NCBI RefSeq assembly: GCF_016864195.1
Contig: NZ_CP045202.1
Span: 62,001-126,000 of the forward strand
Direction: 5' to 3'
From: Dechloromonas sp. TW-R-39-2
GTDB taxonomy: Bacteria; Pseudomonadota; Gammaproteobacteria; Burkholderiales; Rhodocyclaceae
Length of the DNA: 64,000 nucleotides
Position 1 is the stretch's first letter; each line of letters begins with the position of its first letter. The position numbers were made by a program, and so were the translations under genes. Below, one piece after another: positions 40,301 through 49,474 of the stretch. The notes under the pieces were generated by a model that saw nothing but the letters and a program-made list of their open reading frames with translations, ran no database searches and had not been told where the DNA came from.

Positions 40301-42728
40301 ACTCGACCGGCAGCGGCAATTCCGGGGCGCTGGCACCACGCAGTTGTGCCGCCATGGCAATCAATCCGGCCGGGTCGGGCAAGGCGCCCTGCCCGCTTTC
40401 GAGACAGGCCACCCAGGCGCTGAAAAGGCGATGCTCGTCGGCAATCATCGTGTGCAACGCCGGCGTAACCGGCAGATCCTGTTGCAGCCAGTGATTCAGG
40501 GTCTGTTCAAGCGCCCAGGCGGTTTCGCCCAGATCCTTGAGGCCGACCATGCGTCCGCTACCTTTCAGCGTGTGCGTTGAACGACGGATGATGGTCAGCG
40601 CGTCGACGTCATTTGCCGCGGCAACCAGTCGCGCGGCCTGCTCGCCGATCGTTTCCAGCACCTGGTTGGCTTCTTCAAGGAAGATGGCCAGCAGTTCGGC
40701 ATCAATGTCGGCATGACTGGCTTCGGCCAGTTGCAATGTTGCGGCCGAGGGCGGCGGTGCGTCGAGCGTGCCGGACGGCAGGCCAGACAGCGCGGCATCG
40801 ACGCCACCGCTTTGCAGGGCTTCGAGGGCCAGCTTGGCTGACTCGCCGAGCTCGCGGTCGGCCACCAGGTCGGCATCTTTTTGAATCGATTTGAGGTTCT
40901 GCTTGAGCTCGTCCTGCAGATTGAGATCTTCCGGCGATTCACGCAAGGCTTCGACAAGGTTGCGCGTTTCACGGGCTTGCTCGGCGAGTTGGGCTTCAAC
41001 CGTGGCATGGGGCATTTCTGCCTCGGCCGCCGGGTCGACCGCGGCACCGCCTTTTTGACGACGAACGAAGGCATCGAAATCGGTTTCGCCGTGTTGCAGC
41101 GAATCGACGAAGAATCCGAGCAGGGAAAGCTGCTGGGCCAACGCCTCGAAGTCATCGTGTGTCGGTGTTTGATCCGGCGCGGCAAACTGGCGAATGTGTT
41201 CGCCGCAGGCTTTCAGACTGTTGACCGCGGCAAAGTGACCCAGCATCGCAAAAGCGCCGCCAATCTGCTTGAGCGGGCCGTCGATCGGTGCAAAATCCAG
41301 GCCCTTGGCCGGCTCGCGGAAGAAAACGTCGAGCGCCTGCTCGATCTGTGCCAGATTACTCTGAATTTCCTTGCCGACCTGGCCGATCAGCAGACGCTCC
41401 TGCGCCCGCCGTGTCATTTCATCGAGCGCCGGCAGGGCCTGGTCGCCGGCCATCGGTTTGCCGGCAATACAGGCGTACAGCCGGGCGACCATCAAATCGA
41501 CCTGCTGGGCGAAATCGGTACCCAGGCGGTGGAAACTTTCCTGAGCGTTCTGCAACAGCAGAATCGCGGTCGCAACTTCCATGGCGACCGTATCGTTATG
41601 TCGTCCCGGCGCTTCGGAGAGCCAGTTGGCAATGGCCCCCAGACCCTGCCCCAGGCGTTTCAGGTCGGTATAGCCGATGTCCTCGGTCAGCGTCGCGCAG
41701 ACTCGTGCATGGTCGACAAAACTGGTCAGGCTGCTGGCGCTGCCGGTGCAAAAGCGATTCCACAACTCCTCGGTCGTGGCCAGCGCTTCGCGCAATTTGC
41801 GCAACGCGGCATCCTGCGGTTTGGGACCGGCCAGAGGGACGGCCGATGGCAAAAGTGCCGACAAGGCAAAGGTCGATTGCACCTGGGCAATCTGCGGGCT
41901 GAGTTCCGCCGGGGCCTGCGCCACGTGATACAGGGCTTCGCGCATCACGCGTTCGGCGATACTGTTCGAGCCTTCGAGCAAACGCCGGATCTGGGCATCG
42001 AAATGCGAGCAAAGCTGGCGAGCCGACACATCGGCAGCGACTTCCGGGGCGGCCAGTGCATCAAGGAAAGCCAGCCCGACCCACCAGAACGAACGCGCCG
42101 CCGGTGCTTCCTGCAGCGCCTCGACGCCGGCCAGTGCCTGACGCATTTGCTGACGCCCGGCTTCGGCTTCCGCCGGTTTCTTGAGCCAGCTGAGCAGGCC
42201 TTTCTGGTAACGCATGCGCTCGGTCTTGAGCGCCGCTTTCAATTCGTCCGGACTGACCGTTGGCGCACCGGCCCAACGCTTGGGCGGCCGCAGGCTGAGA
42301 TCGGGGTAAAACAGTTCGCTGGCATGGCCAGCCGGCATTCCGCGGGCGGCTTTCAAGGCCTGGCTGACAGGCAGAAGACGCAAAGGCTGGTTCGGTTCGC
42401 CAAGCATCAGGTCGTCGAGATATTGCCGCAAGGCCGACAAAGCCTGCCCGATTGCCGTCAAGCAAGCCTGATCGGCAAGCAGACGCCCTTCTTCAAGCCC
42501 TTGCAAGAGAAGTTCGAGCGAATCGCTGATCTGCGTGACACCATCCAGGCCGACGATGGCCAGGGCCCCGTGCACCTGGTGCACGTGGGTGCGACAGAAT
42601 TTGAGCTGGGTGACATCGGTCCCGCCTGCCGACTGGGCCAGCGCCTGCTCGGCACGCTCCAGCGCCAGGTCGATCTCCGCCTTGACCCAGGAGAGCGGGC
42701 CCAAATCAAATTCCGTTGCCGCGTTCAT
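37347..42728 (-). CDS. chpA: ChpA/PilL-type hybrid chemotaxis histidine kinase
   Basis: A 1793-residue CheA-like kinase controlling twitching motility. It has an N-terminal Hpt-like repeat (HQVHGAL, ~residue 50) and canonical Hpt domains with 'HTLKGSGRMVG' (His ~719), 'AHTLGGISATVG' (~931) and 'LHTFKGNARMAG' (~1098). CheA dimerisation follows, then an HATPase domain ('LRNAVTHGIESRE', ~1383; 'LADDGKGLD'), a CheW domain and a C-terminal receiver ('VVDDSLTVRKI', ~1675, phospho-Asp ~1721 in 'LSDIEMPRMDG'). It is shorter than the P. aeruginosa ChpA I know (~2470), so some phosphotransfer domains are missing. Ala/Glu-rich linkers separate the Hpt units. It is the last gene of the operon. Confidence 0.95.
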   Translation of the reverse strand: MNAATEFDLGPLSWVKAEIDLALERAEQALAQSAGGTDVTQLKFCRTHVHQVHGALAIVGLDGVTQISDSLELLLQGLEEGRLLADQACLTAIGQALSALRQYLDDLMLGEPNQPLRLLPVSQALKAARGMPAGHASELFYPDLSLRPPKRWAGAPTVSPDELKAALKTERMRYQKGLLSWLKKPAEAEAGRQQMRQALAGVEALQEAPAARSFWWVGLAFLDALAAPEVAADVSARQLCSHFDAQIRRLLEGSNSIAERVMREALYHVAQAPAELSPQIAQVQSTFALSALLPSAVPLAGPKPQDAALRKLREALATTEELWNRFCTGSASSLTSFVDHARVCATLTEDIGYTDLKRLGQGLGAIANWLSEAPGRHNDTVAMEVATAILLLQNAQESFHRLGTDFAQQVDLMVARLYACIAGKPMAGDQALPALDEMTRRAQERLLIGQVGKEIQSNLAQIEQALDVFFREPAKGLDFAPIDGPLKQIGGAFAMLGHFAAVNSLKACGEHIRQFAAPDQTPTHDDFEALAQQLSLLGFFVDSLQHGETDFDAFVRRQKGGAAVDPAAEAEMPHATVEAQLAEQARETRNLVEALRESPEDLNLQDELKQNLKSIQKDADLVADRELGESAKLALEALQSGGVDAALSGLPSGTLDAPPPSAATLQLAEASHADIDAELLAIFLEEANQVLETIGEQAARLVAAANDVDALTIIRRSTHTLKGSGRMVGLKDLGETAWALEQTLNHWLQQDLPVTPALHTMIADEHRLFSAWVACLESGQGALPDPAGLIAMAAQLRGASAPELPLPVESTAATSAVQQIELPVPDSATDAPSILLDLPETDILEAEAEAEADVHLQVTAEALEDLLVADEQMLQSTPEKAEIAAPPAAPTLYDIFREEARGHLQTLIDSHAALNATPDAPTTFEMTRAAHTLGGISATVGLMPLNHLAIALEHALLRRDSSAQPDSIEGLETVRQSIMMLEEMFAGLAAQKAPDEQPQLIVALDEIFLAPAVDETPEAPPQQSAQIIPLHAEMPPAAPASAPIPLAPLLNDTLDEQLLPIFLEEASDQLRDLASHLRAWRADPTLDAHPKAIARLLHTFKGNARMAGAMNLGELTHLLETRVDETLKANAPDGIPFDELEAGFDALAQTVDAFRRGAHLLAEPDADPEDDETAMPAGNPGADTEIEAAGAQYGSLRMRADLVDRLVNEAGELAIARTRIEGEMRNLKGSLLDLTENVIRLRRQLREIEIQAEGQMQARVAQEGQAEFDPLELDRFTRFQELTRFMAESVNDVATVQQNLLKNLDDANAAIIAQSRLNRSLQQELMAVRMIPFASQSERLYRIVRQTAKEVGKRANLDIADGQVDIDRSVLDKMLAPLEHMLRNAVTHGIESREQRLAAGKSEIGEITLKLAQEGNEIILTLADDGKGLDHQLIRARAEAMGLLAPDAAVDAAQLHDFIFHPGFSTAAELSQLAGRGVGMDVVKTEVTALGGRIETLSQPGAGSTFRIYLPLTLAMAQTLLVRAGAQRYAVPSTMIEQVLELKEKGLTALRENGEAEWQGNRYPFHFLPHLLGDAAAVPEAHRQYWVLLLRSGTQRVAVLVDELKGNQEVVVKNIGAQLARVVGISGATVLGDGQVVLILNPVALAARTPLATPQTTTPAEAAPVASGATLPTVMVVDDSLTVRKITSRLLLREGYQVVLAKDGVDALEKLLDVQPDVVLSDIEMPRMDGFDLLRNIRADEQYKHLPVIMITSRTADKHRNYALEIGANHYLGKPYDEDELLGLVAGYCKKAG

Positions 42729-42746
42729 GGTATCCCGTGCTGCCTA

Positions 42747-44840
42747 TCAATCGACCTTGAAGCCGGCGACCGAGCCCTTGAGTTCGGAAGCCAGCGCCGT
42801 CAGTTCATCCACGGCCTCGGCGGTGCGCTGCGTACCGGCGGTGGTTTGCTCGGTCACCCGCAGAATGTCCTGCATCAGCGTTGCCACGTGCGAGGCCGAA
42901 TTGGCCTGGGTTTGTGTCGAGCTTGAAATATCCTGAATAAGGTCGGCCAGATCGCGCGACACCTGACCGATTTCGGTCAGCGCCTGACCGGCCGCGTCGG
43001 ACAGCTTGGCCCCCTCGACCACACCCTGGGTCGATTGCTCCATGGCGGAAACCGCATCCTGCGTATCGGTCTGAATGGTTTTCACAATCGCCGCAATCTG
43101 CTTGGTTGCTTCGCCGGAGCGCTCAGCCAGTCGCTGCACTTCTTCCGCCACCACGGTAAAGCCGCGACCGGCATCGCCGGCCGAAGCCGCCTGGATGGCA
43201 GCGTTCAAGGCCAGCACGTTGGTCTGTTCGGTAATGTCGGAAATCAGCTCCACGATTTCGCCAATTTCCTGTGAACTTTCGCCAAGGCGCTTGATTCGCT
43301 TCGAGGTTTCCTGAATCTGCTTGCGAATTTCGTTCATGCCCTTGATCGAGTCATGTACCGCCTGCGTCCCCTTTTCGGCGGCCATCAGCGACTGGCGCGC
43401 AACCTGGGCGGACTGCGTTGCATTGCCGGAAACCTGGCTCATCGAGCTGGCCATTTCCAGTGCCGACTGGCCGACTTCCTGAATTTCAAGCGACTGGCGC
43501 TCGGCCGCGCTGAGCAATTCGGCCGAAGTCTGGCGGGCGATTTCAGTCGCTGCCGTGACTCGATTTGCCGCATCGTTGATCCGCCCGACCAGCACGCGCA
43601 GTTCTTCAATCGTGTAGTTGATCGAGTCGGCGATGGCGCCGGTAATGTTTTCGCTCACGGTGGCCGTTACGGTCAGATCACCGTCAGCCAGATCGCCCAG
43701 TTCGTTCATCAGGCGCAGAATGGCGTCCTGGTTTTCACGATTGGTCTGCTCCGAGGTTTGACGCTGCTGGTCAGCAGCCAGCGCCCGGCGCCCGGTATCG
43801 TCGAGATAGACCTTGGCAAGCAGCGCCAGCGTGGCCAACGAGGCGAGCAACAAGATCAGAAGCAAAACAATATAGATCGCCCGTTCGGAAAGGCTGTCCT
43901 GATAGCCGCGAGCCAGGTCATCGGTTGCCTTGAGCAGTTCCTCGCTCTCGCGGAAAATCCGCGAACCGGCTTGCTTGGAAAGCACCAGCGGCTGGATGTT
44001 GCCCAGAATGCTGGCGATCGCTTCCTGATACTCCTTGAACGCCGTATCGAGCTCGGCCAGTTTGGCCCGGCTTTCCGGATCGTTGCTGCCGGACAGGCGG
44101 AGCATGTCGTTGCCCTTGCTCAGGCCTGCCAGAATATCGCGGAAGGCATTGGTATCCTTGCCGAGCAGGAAGGCGACTTCAGGGTTGATTTCATCGCCGA
44201 CCAGCAAGGCCGAAGCATTCTTGGCGATCCGCTGAGTCAACATCACCAATTGATTGGCGGCCGCAATCTCGCGGGCCGAACTGCCGGCCTGCAACTTGAG
44301 GGCGGCCAGTTGATCGGTCAGTTCCAGCATGGCCGGATTCTTGTTGTCGATCGTGGCCACGTTGCGACCAAGCGCAACCAGGCTTTTCTCTTGGGCGATC
44401 ACCGCCTGGGCGTCCTTGTCCGTCGATACCCAACGCTGGTTCAATGCCTCGATGCCTGCCAGCATCGAACCGGATGAAGCCGGCACATTGACGCCACCGA
44501 TGTCGCCGCCTTCCGTCAGACGTTGCAGCAACTGGGCAAAGGTTTCGCGCGACTCGGCCAGTTGCGTGAAGGCTGCCGCATTACCCTGCAGCGCCAGGGA
44601 AGAGGCTTTGGCCAGTCGCTGCGAGAGCATGCGCATTTCACCGGAGGCGGCGATATAAGCCGTGCCATGGGTCGACTCGCGATTGTCGTGGAAGACCAGC
44701 GCCGCAATCACCAGCAGCAGAACCACAAAGACACCGCCCAGTGTCTTCATCTGCTGGACGACCGGCTGCTTGGCGATGAATGCGGGCAACTGCAATTTTG
44801 CGGTCAACCCATCATTCGGACGATTAAGGCTATTAGCCAT
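42747..44840 (-). CDS. pilJ: PilJ-type methyl-accepting chemotaxis protein
   Basis: A 697-residue membrane receptor. TM1 is at residues ~34-50 and TM2 at ~330-352 ('IVLLLILLLASLATLALLAK'). The periplasmic part has two PilJ-like repeats ('GEMRMLSQRLAKASSLA' and 'ANQLVMLTQRIAKNA'). After a HAMP-like region comes a signalling domain with the hairpin tip 'QTNVLALNAAIQAASAGDAG'. It couples type IV pilus or surface signals to ChpA through PilI. No PilK (CheR) gene lies in the cluster. Confidence 0.94.
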   Translation of the reverse strand: MANSLNRPNDGLTAKLQLPAFIAKQPVVQQMKTLGGVFVVLLLVIAALVFHDNRESTHGTAYIAASGEMRMLSQRLAKASSLALQGNAAAFTQLAESRETFAQLLQRLTEGGDIGGVNVPASSGSMLAGIEALNQRWVSTDKDAQAVIAQEKSLVALGRNVATIDNKNPAMLELTDQLAALKLQAGSSAREIAAANQLVMLTQRIAKNASALLVGDEINPEVAFLLGKDTNAFRDILAGLSKGNDMLRLSGSNDPESRAKLAELDTAFKEYQEAIASILGNIQPLVLSKQAGSRIFRESEELLKATDDLARGYQDSLSERAIYIVLLLILLLASLATLALLAKVYLDDTGRRALAADQQRQTSEQTNRENQDAILRLMNELGDLADGDLTVTATVSENITGAIADSINYTIEELRVLVGRINDAANRVTAATEIARQTSAELLSAAERQSLEIQEVGQSALEMASSMSQVSGNATQSAQVARQSLMAAEKGTQAVHDSIKGMNEIRKQIQETSKRIKRLGESSQEIGEIVELISDITEQTNVLALNAAIQAASAGDAGRGFTVVAEEVQRLAERSGEATKQIAAIVKTIQTDTQDAVSAMEQSTQGVVEGAKLSDAAGQALTEIGQVSRDLADLIQDISSSTQTQANSASHVATLMQDILRVTEQTTAGTQRTAEAVDELTALASELKGSVAGFKVD

Positions 44841-44875
44841 GAAAACTCTCCACTGGGGTCCCGGAAAATCCGGGA

Positions 44876-45388
44876 TCAGAACCCGATATTCATGAAATCT
44901 TGATCGACGAGCAGGTCGCGCACCGAAAGCTTGCGCCAGACCTGTCCATTTACATCCGTGTAACGTGCTGCGGCCCAGGCCGGTGCTGCATCATCCGCCG
45001 CCGCCAGGGCAAAATTCTCGGGATTTTTCAGCCCCAGCATGCGCGACACGAGCAGCGCAGAGTTGGCCCCGAATTTGGTCCCGACAAGCAAGAGGCGCGC
45101 ACTGGCATTCTGTGCAGTCGGTGCTCCGCCGCGAAAAGCCGAAAAATCAGTCACTGCATGCAGGTTGCCGCGGATATTGGCGATTCCGGCAAACCACGGC
45201 TGCGTCAGCGGCACGCTCATCATGACCGGCGCCTGGACGACTTCACCACTATCGGCAAGGTCGACCAGCCAAGGCTCGTTGCCCGCCTCGACACCCAGCC
45301 AGGCAGCCGTTCCCTTGCCCTGTGCGGCCGTTTTGAGACGACCGGACAGGTATTCCTGAAAATCCCTGAGGCTGACTTTCCGGGCCAT
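44876..45388 (-). CDS. pilI: PilI, CheW-like adaptor protein
   Basis: A 170-residue CheW-fold protein linking PilJ to ChpA. 'VSLRDFQEYLSGRLKTA' at the N-terminus and 'PLTQPWFAGIANIRGNLHAVTDFSAF' (~residues 82-107) match the PilI branch, in which 'RG.L..V.DL' of CheW is 'RGNLHAVTDF'. It lies 5 bp after pilH and 35 bp before pilJ. Confidence 0.92.
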   Translation of the reverse strand: MARKVSLRDFQEYLSGRLKTAAQGKGTAAWLGVEAGNEPWLVDLADSGEVVQAPVMMSVPLTQPWFAGIANIRGNLHAVTDFSAFRGGAPTAQNASARLLLVGTKFGANSALLVSRMLGLKNPENFALAAADDAAPAWAAARYTDVNGQVWRKLSVRDLLVDQDFMNIGF

Positions 45389-45393
45389 ACCGC

Positions 45394-45759
45394 TCAGGGC
45401 AGGGCCGAGACGCGCTGCAGCAACTCGTCTGCATTGAGCGGCTTGACCAGATAATCCACCGCCCCCTGGCGCAAGCCCCAGATCTTGTCGGTTTCCTGCC
45501 CCTTGGAGGTGCAGACGATGATCGGAATGTCCTTGGTTTCATCATCGCGAGTCAGCGTTCGCGTCGCCTGGTAACCGTTCAAGCCGGGCATGACGACATC
45601 CATCAGGATCAAATCCGGCTTTTCCGACTTGGCCTTGGCAATGCCTTCTTCGCCGTTTTCGGCAGTAATCACCGAATAACCGGCCTTGACCAGCACGTCG
45701 ACCGTGAAAAAGCGTTCGGTGGGAGAGTCATCGACAACGAGGATATTCTTGACTGGCAT
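45394..45759 (-). CDS. pilH: PilH, single-domain response regulator
   Basis: A 121-residue receiver. 'ILVVDDSPTERFF', the phosphoacceptor in 'DLILMDVVMPGLNGYQATR', 'PIIVCTSKGQETDKIWGLRQGAVDYLVKP' (residues ~79-107, with Ser and Lys switch residues). 'SPTERF' and 'GLNGYQATR' are PilH-type. It counteracts PilG in controlling pilus extension and retraction. Confidence 0.93.
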   Translation of the reverse strand: MPVKNILVVDDSPTERFFTVDVLVKAGYSVITAENGEEGIAKAKSEKPDLILMDVVMPGLNGYQATRTLTRDDETKDIPIIVCTSKGQETDKIWGLRQGAVDYLVKPLNADELLQRVSALP

Positions 45760-45774
45760 TCTGGTTCTCTGAGC

Positions 45775-46185
45775 TTACGAAGTGGATTCTGTCGCGGACG
45801 GAAAGGCAAATCTGGCGACCGTCTGCAGCAGGCTGTCCTTGGTAAAGGGCTTGGTCAGATATTCGGAAGAGCCGACCATACGGCCGCGAACCCGGTCAAA
45901 CAGGCCATCCTTTGAAGAAAGCATGATGACCGGGGTGGATTTGTAACGGGGATTTTTCTTGATCAGCGCACAGGTCTGATAGCCATCGAGGCGCGGCATC
46001 ATGATGTCGCAGAAAATAACGCTGGGCTGGTGATCGGCGACCTTGGCCAGGGCATCGAAACCATCTTCGGCGAGGACAACCTGACAGCCGGCCTGGACGA
46101 GAAAAATCTCGGCGCTTCGCCGTATCGTGTTGCTGTCGTCAATGACCATGACCCTGACGCCGCGCAGTGTTGTTAGATCAGCCAA
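45775..46185 (-). CDS. pilG: PilG, single-domain response regulator
   Basis: A 136-residue receiver. 'VMVIDDSNTIRRSAEIFL' and 'PSVIFCDIMMPRLDGYQTCALIKKN' (residues ~50-74) are nearly invariant in PilG, with switch Ser in 'VIMLSSKDGLFDRVRG' and Lys in 'LTKPF'. It is the first gene of the pilG-pilH-pilI-pilJ-chpA operon and acts on pilus extension. The 188-bp gap to thiD upstream contains inverted repeats. Confidence 0.94.
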   Translation of the reverse strand: MADLTTLRGVRVMVIDDSNTIRRSAEIFLVQAGCQVVLAEDGFDALAKVADHQPSVIFCDIMMPRLDGYQTCALIKKNPRYKSTPVIMLSSKDGLFDRVRGRMVGSSEYLTKPFTKDSLLQTVARFAFPSATESTS

Positions 46186-46209
46186 TTCCCCGCCCTCTGG
46201 CCTGTTATG

Positions 46210-46251
46210 GAACGTTCATACGTTCTCGGCATCTTACTACGGAAGTCGTAG
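46210..46251. promoter_or_regulatory. two inverted repeats upstream of pilG
   Basis: GAACGT-TCAT-ACGTTC (46210-46225) and CTACG-GAAGT-CGTAG (46237-46251) lie 25 and 52 bp upstream of the pilG start, with a centre distance of about 26 bp. A further ACGTAG follows at 46256. They could be operators for the twitching chemosensory operon. Nothing else is evident in 46186-46373 except a TAAAAT -10-like element before thiD. Confidence 0.35.
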
Positions 46252-46373
46252 GTAAACGTAGTCGTCAATTCAGTGTTGCCACATTGTCACAGCGGCGTCC
46301 TCACCGTCAGATTCGGATAAAATCGCGGCCATCTTACCGAATCCCCTTCGTGTCTGCCAACGACGCGATCTTC

Positions 46374-47237
46374 ATGACCACAAACACGCCAAAAGCCTCT
46401 CTTCTTCCTTCCGTTCTGGTCTTTGCAGCAAGCGACCCTTCGTCGGGCGCAGGTATACAAGCAGACATCATGACGCTGGCCAGCCTCGGCTGCCATCCCT
46501 TGACCGCCTTGACCGCCATTACGGTTCAGGACACGGTCGGCGTGCAAAGCGTGCACCCGCTCAGTGCCGAATTGCTTGAGCAGCAGGCCCGCACGGTACT
46601 CGAAGACATGCCGGTTGCGGCCTTCAAGATCGGTGTTCTGGCCAGCCTGGAAAACGTTCTGGCCGTCGCCGAAATTGTCGGCGACTACCCGGAAATCCCG
46701 CTGATTTTTGATCCGGTCCTGGCATCCGGACGGGGCGATGAATTTTCCGACGAGGAAATCATCACCGCCATGCGCGAAATGCTGTTGCCGCAAACCACGC
46801 TGCTGACCCCCAACGCGCCTGAGGCACGCCGCCTGGCCGAAAATCCGGACGATGAAAATGAGCCGTCGATCGAAGTTTGCGCCCAGCGCCTGATCGAAAT
46901 GGGCGCGCAGTATGTCCTGATTACCGGCACGCACGAAAACACGCCACAGGTCGTCAACACGCTCTACGGCGCCGAAGGCATCATCCGCCGCGACGACTGG
47001 GAACGCCTGCCCGGCAGCTATCACGGCTCGGGCTGCACGCTGGCGTCGGCCATTGCCGGCTGCATCGCTGGCGGCGCCAGTGTCGAGGACGCCGTGCGCG
47101 ACGCCCAGGACTACACCTGGCAAACGCTGGCCAATCCGTTGCGCCCGGGCATGGGGCAATTCATCCCCGACCGCTTTTTCTGGGCCAGAAGCGAAGAAGA
47201 ACCCGAAGATGCCCCGAAAGCCGGCGATGCCGTCTAA
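46374..47237 (+). CDS. thiD: hydroxymethylpyrimidine/phosphomethylpyrimidine kinase
   Basis: A 287-residue ribokinase-fold enzyme phosphorylating HMP to HMP-PP for thiamine. '[15 protein letters not shown]', '[11 protein letters not shown]', '[16 protein letters not shown]', '[12 protein letters not shown]' and '[16 protein letters not shown]' are conserved. The ATG at 46374 is taken as start; an in-frame GTG at 46350 is possible and neither has a good ribosome site. It overlaps thiE. The extended acidic C-terminus is unusual but minor. Confidence 0.94.
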   Translation: MTTNTPKASLLPSVLVFAASDPSSGAGIQADIMTLASLGCHPLTALTAITVQDTVGVQSVHPLSAELLEQQARTVLEDMPVAAFKIGVLASLENVLAVAEIVGDYPEIPLIFDPVLASGRGDEFSDEEIITAMREMLLPQTTLLTPNAPEARRLAENPDDENEPSIEVCAQRLIEMGAQYVLITGTHENTPQVVNTLYGAEGIIRRDDWERLPGSYHGSGCTLASAIAGCIAGGASVEDAVRDAQDYTWQTLANPLRPGMGQFIPDRFFWARSEEEPEDAPKAGDAV

Positions 47238-47859
47238 ATTGCGTGGCCTGTACGCCATCACCCCCGACCAGACCGATGGCAAACGCTTGCTGGCCGACGT
47301 CGAAGCGGCCCTGCGCGGCGCTTGCCGCATCATTCAATACCGCGACAAGACCAGTTCGCCGGCAGAACGCGTGGTGCGCGCCCGGCAACTGCGCGAATTG
47401 ACGGCAGACCATCAGGCAAAACTGCTGATCAACGACGATCTGGCACTGGCCGTGCTGGTCAAGGCCGATGGCGTTCATCTTGGCGCCGACGACGGCAACC
47501 TGGTTGCCGCCCGGGCCATACTCGGACCAGACAAAATCCTGGGTGCCTCTTGTTACGCCAGTCTTGCGCTGGCCCGCACAGCGGCGCAAGCCGGCGCCGA
47601 CTACGTCGCTTTCGGCGCCGTTTATCCTTCGCCGACCAAACCGAACGCCCCGCTTGCCACGGTCGACCTGTTCCAGCAGGCAAAATCCACGCTGGCCGCT
47701 GCCAGCTGCGGCATCGGCGGCATCACGACCGACAACGCCGCCCCCTTGCTGGCCGCCGGCGCCGATCTGCTGGCCGTCATTACCGATCTTTTTTCCGCGC
47801 CGGACATCACCGCCCGCGCCGCCGCCTATCAACGTCTTTTCGAGGAATCCAAGGCATGA
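47227..47859 (+). CDS. thiE: thiamine phosphate synthase
   Basis: A 210-residue TIM-barrel enzyme joining HMP-PP and thiazole phosphate. '[10 protein letters not shown]', 'RIIQYRDK', '[21 protein letters not shown]', '[11 protein letters not shown]' and '[14 protein letters not shown]' and '[11 protein letters not shown]' are family motifs. The start at 47227 overlaps thiD by 11 bp; an ATG at 47209 preceded by AAGAAG is an alternative. It overlaps hemL by 4 bp. Confidence 0.95.
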   Translation: MPSKLRGLYAITPDQTDGKRLLADVEAALRGACRIIQYRDKTSSPAERVVRARQLRELTADHQAKLLINDDLALAVLVKADGVHLGADDGNLVAARAILGPDKILGASCYASLALARTAAQAGADYVAFGAVYPSPTKPNAPLATVDLFQQAKSTLAAASCGIGGITTDNAAPLLAAGADLLAVITDLFSAPDITARAAAYQRLFEESKA

Positions 47860-49139
47860 CCTCTCGCAACCAGCAACTTTTCGAACGCGCCCAGCGCCAC
47901 ATTCCCGGCGGCGTCAATTCACCGGTGCGCGCCTTCCGCTCGGTCGGTGGCACGCCGCTGTTTTTCCAGAAGGGCATTGGCCCGAAGGTGCAGGATGCGG
48001 ACGGCAAGTGGTACACCGACTACGTCGGCTCGTGGGGCCCGATGATCCTCGGCCACGCCCACCCCGATGTGATTGCCGCCGTCCAGGCCGCCGTGGTCGA
48101 TGGCCTGTCCTTCGGCGCACCGACCGAGAAGGAAGTCGATATCGCCGATCTGCTGTGCGAACTGGTGCCATCCATGGACATGGTGCGCCTCGTTTCCTCC
48201 GGCACCGAAGCTACGATGAGCGCCATCCGCCTGGCCCGCGGCTACACCGGGCGCGACATCCTGATTAAGTTCGAGGGCTGCTACCACGGCCATTCCGACG
48301 GCCTGCTGGTCAAGGCCGGCTCCGGCCTGCTGACCTTCGGCAACCCGTCGTCGAGCGGCGTGCCAGCCGGCACCGCTGAAACGACCATGGTGCTGACTTA
48401 CAACGACCCGCAGGAACTGGCCGACGCCTTCGCCAAGCATGGCGACAAGATCGCCGCCGTGATCGTCGAGCCGGTGGTCGGCAACATGAACCTGATCGCC
48501 CCGACGCCGGAATTCCTCAAAGCCATGCGCGAGCTGTGCACCAAGAACGGCTCCGTGCTGATTTTTGACGAAGTGATGACCGGCTTCCGCGTCGGCCTGA
48601 AGAGCGCCCAAGGCCTGTTCGGCATCACGCCCGACCTGTCCACTTTCGGCAAGGTGGTCGGCGGTGGCATGCCGCTGGGTGCTTTCGGCGGCAAGCGCGA
48701 AATCATGGAAAAAATCGCCCCGCTCGGCCCGGTCTATCAAGCCGGCACCTTGTCCGGCAACCCGATCGCCACGGCCGCCGGCCTGGCCACGCTCAAACTA
48801 ATTCAGGAAAACGGCTTTTACGAAGCGTTGACCGCAAAAACCAAGGCCCTGTGCGACGGCCTGGTCGGCGCAGCGAAAAAACATGGCATCGCCTTTGCCG
48901 CCCAGAACGTCGGCGGCATGTTCGGCCTCTATTTTGCCGAGAAGTGCCCGGGCACCTACGACGAAGTCCTGGCCTGCGACAAGGAAGCCTTCAACCGCTT
49001 CTTCCACGCCATGCTCGACGCTGGTCATTACTTTGCACCGTCGGCCTTCGAAGCCGGTTTCGTCTCGGCAGCGCACAGCCAAGCCGACATTGCCGCCACG
49101 ATTGCGGCCGCTGACGCCTGGTTTGCCACGCAAAAATGA
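47856..49139 (+). CDS. hemL: glutamate-1-semialdehyde 2,1-aminomutase
   Basis: A 427-residue PLP enzyme making 5-aminolevulinate for haem. '[14 protein letters not shown]', '[15 protein letters not shown]', '[16 protein letters not shown]', '[10 protein letters not shown]', and the PLP lysine K266 in '[17 protein letters not shown]' are as in E. coli HemL (K265). The start overlaps thiE (ATGA). The thiD-thiE-hemL-sugE chain is translationally coupled throughout. Confidence 0.97.
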   Translation: MTSRNQQLFERAQRHIPGGVNSPVRAFRSVGGTPLFFQKGIGPKVQDADGKWYTDYVGSWGPMILGHAHPDVIAAVQAAVVDGLSFGAPTEKEVDIADLLCELVPSMDMVRLVSSGTEATMSAIRLARGYTGRDILIKFEGCYHGHSDGLLVKAGSGLLTFGNPSSSGVPAGTAETTMVLTYNDPQELADAFAKHGDKIAAVIVEPVVGNMNLIAPTPEFLKAMRELCTKNGSVLIFDEVMTGFRVGLKSAQGLFGITPDLSTFGKVVGGGMPLGAFGGKREIMEKIAPLGPVYQAGTLSGNPIATAAGLATLKLIQENGFYEALTAKTKALCDGLVGAAKKHGIAFAAQNVGGMFGLYFAEKCPGTYDEVLACDKEAFNRFFHAMLDAGHYFAPSAFEAGFVSAAHSQADIAATIAAADAWFATQK

Positions 49140-49474
49140 GCCCAACCCAAGCCTGGCTCATTCTTTTCGTCGCCGGCCTGTGCGAAGTGGGCTGGGCGGT
49201 CGGCCTGAAATATACCGAGGGATTCAGCCGGCTCTGGCCCTCGGCGGCGACCGTGCTGGCCATGGTCGCCAGCGTCGTGCTGCTCAGTTGGTCATTGAAG
49301 GTTTTGCCGCTCGGCACGGCCTATGCGATCTGGACCGGCATCGGCGCGGTCGGCACGGCGATTCTGGGTATCTACCTGTTTGGCGAATCACGGGAAGCGG
49401 CGCGGCTGGCCAGTATCGGCCTGATTGTGGCCGGCATTGTCGGCCTCAAGCTGCTGACGCCGGACTCACATTAG
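49136..49474 (+). CDS. sugE: SMR-family small multidrug/guanidinium exporter (SugE type)
   Basis: A 112-residue protein with four membrane helices. The essential glutamate is in '[18 protein letters not shown]', and '[19 protein letters not shown]' is the SugE/Gdx branch signature. SugE proteins export guanidinium in several bacteria. No guanidine riboswitch is visible upstream, as the gene overlaps hemL by 4 bp. Its 3' end overlaps the convergent mgtE gene by 9 bp. Confidence 0.92.
   Translation: MSPTQAWLILFVAGLCEVGWAVGLKYTEGFSRLWPSAATVLAMVASVVLLSWSLKVLPLGTAYAIWTGIGAVGTAILGIYLFGESREAARLASIGLIVAGIVGLKLLTPDSH

Noticed and set aside
40881..42926. 681-codon rightward open frame
   Set aside because: Antisense shadow of chpA and the end of pilJ, low-complexity translation with no family signs.
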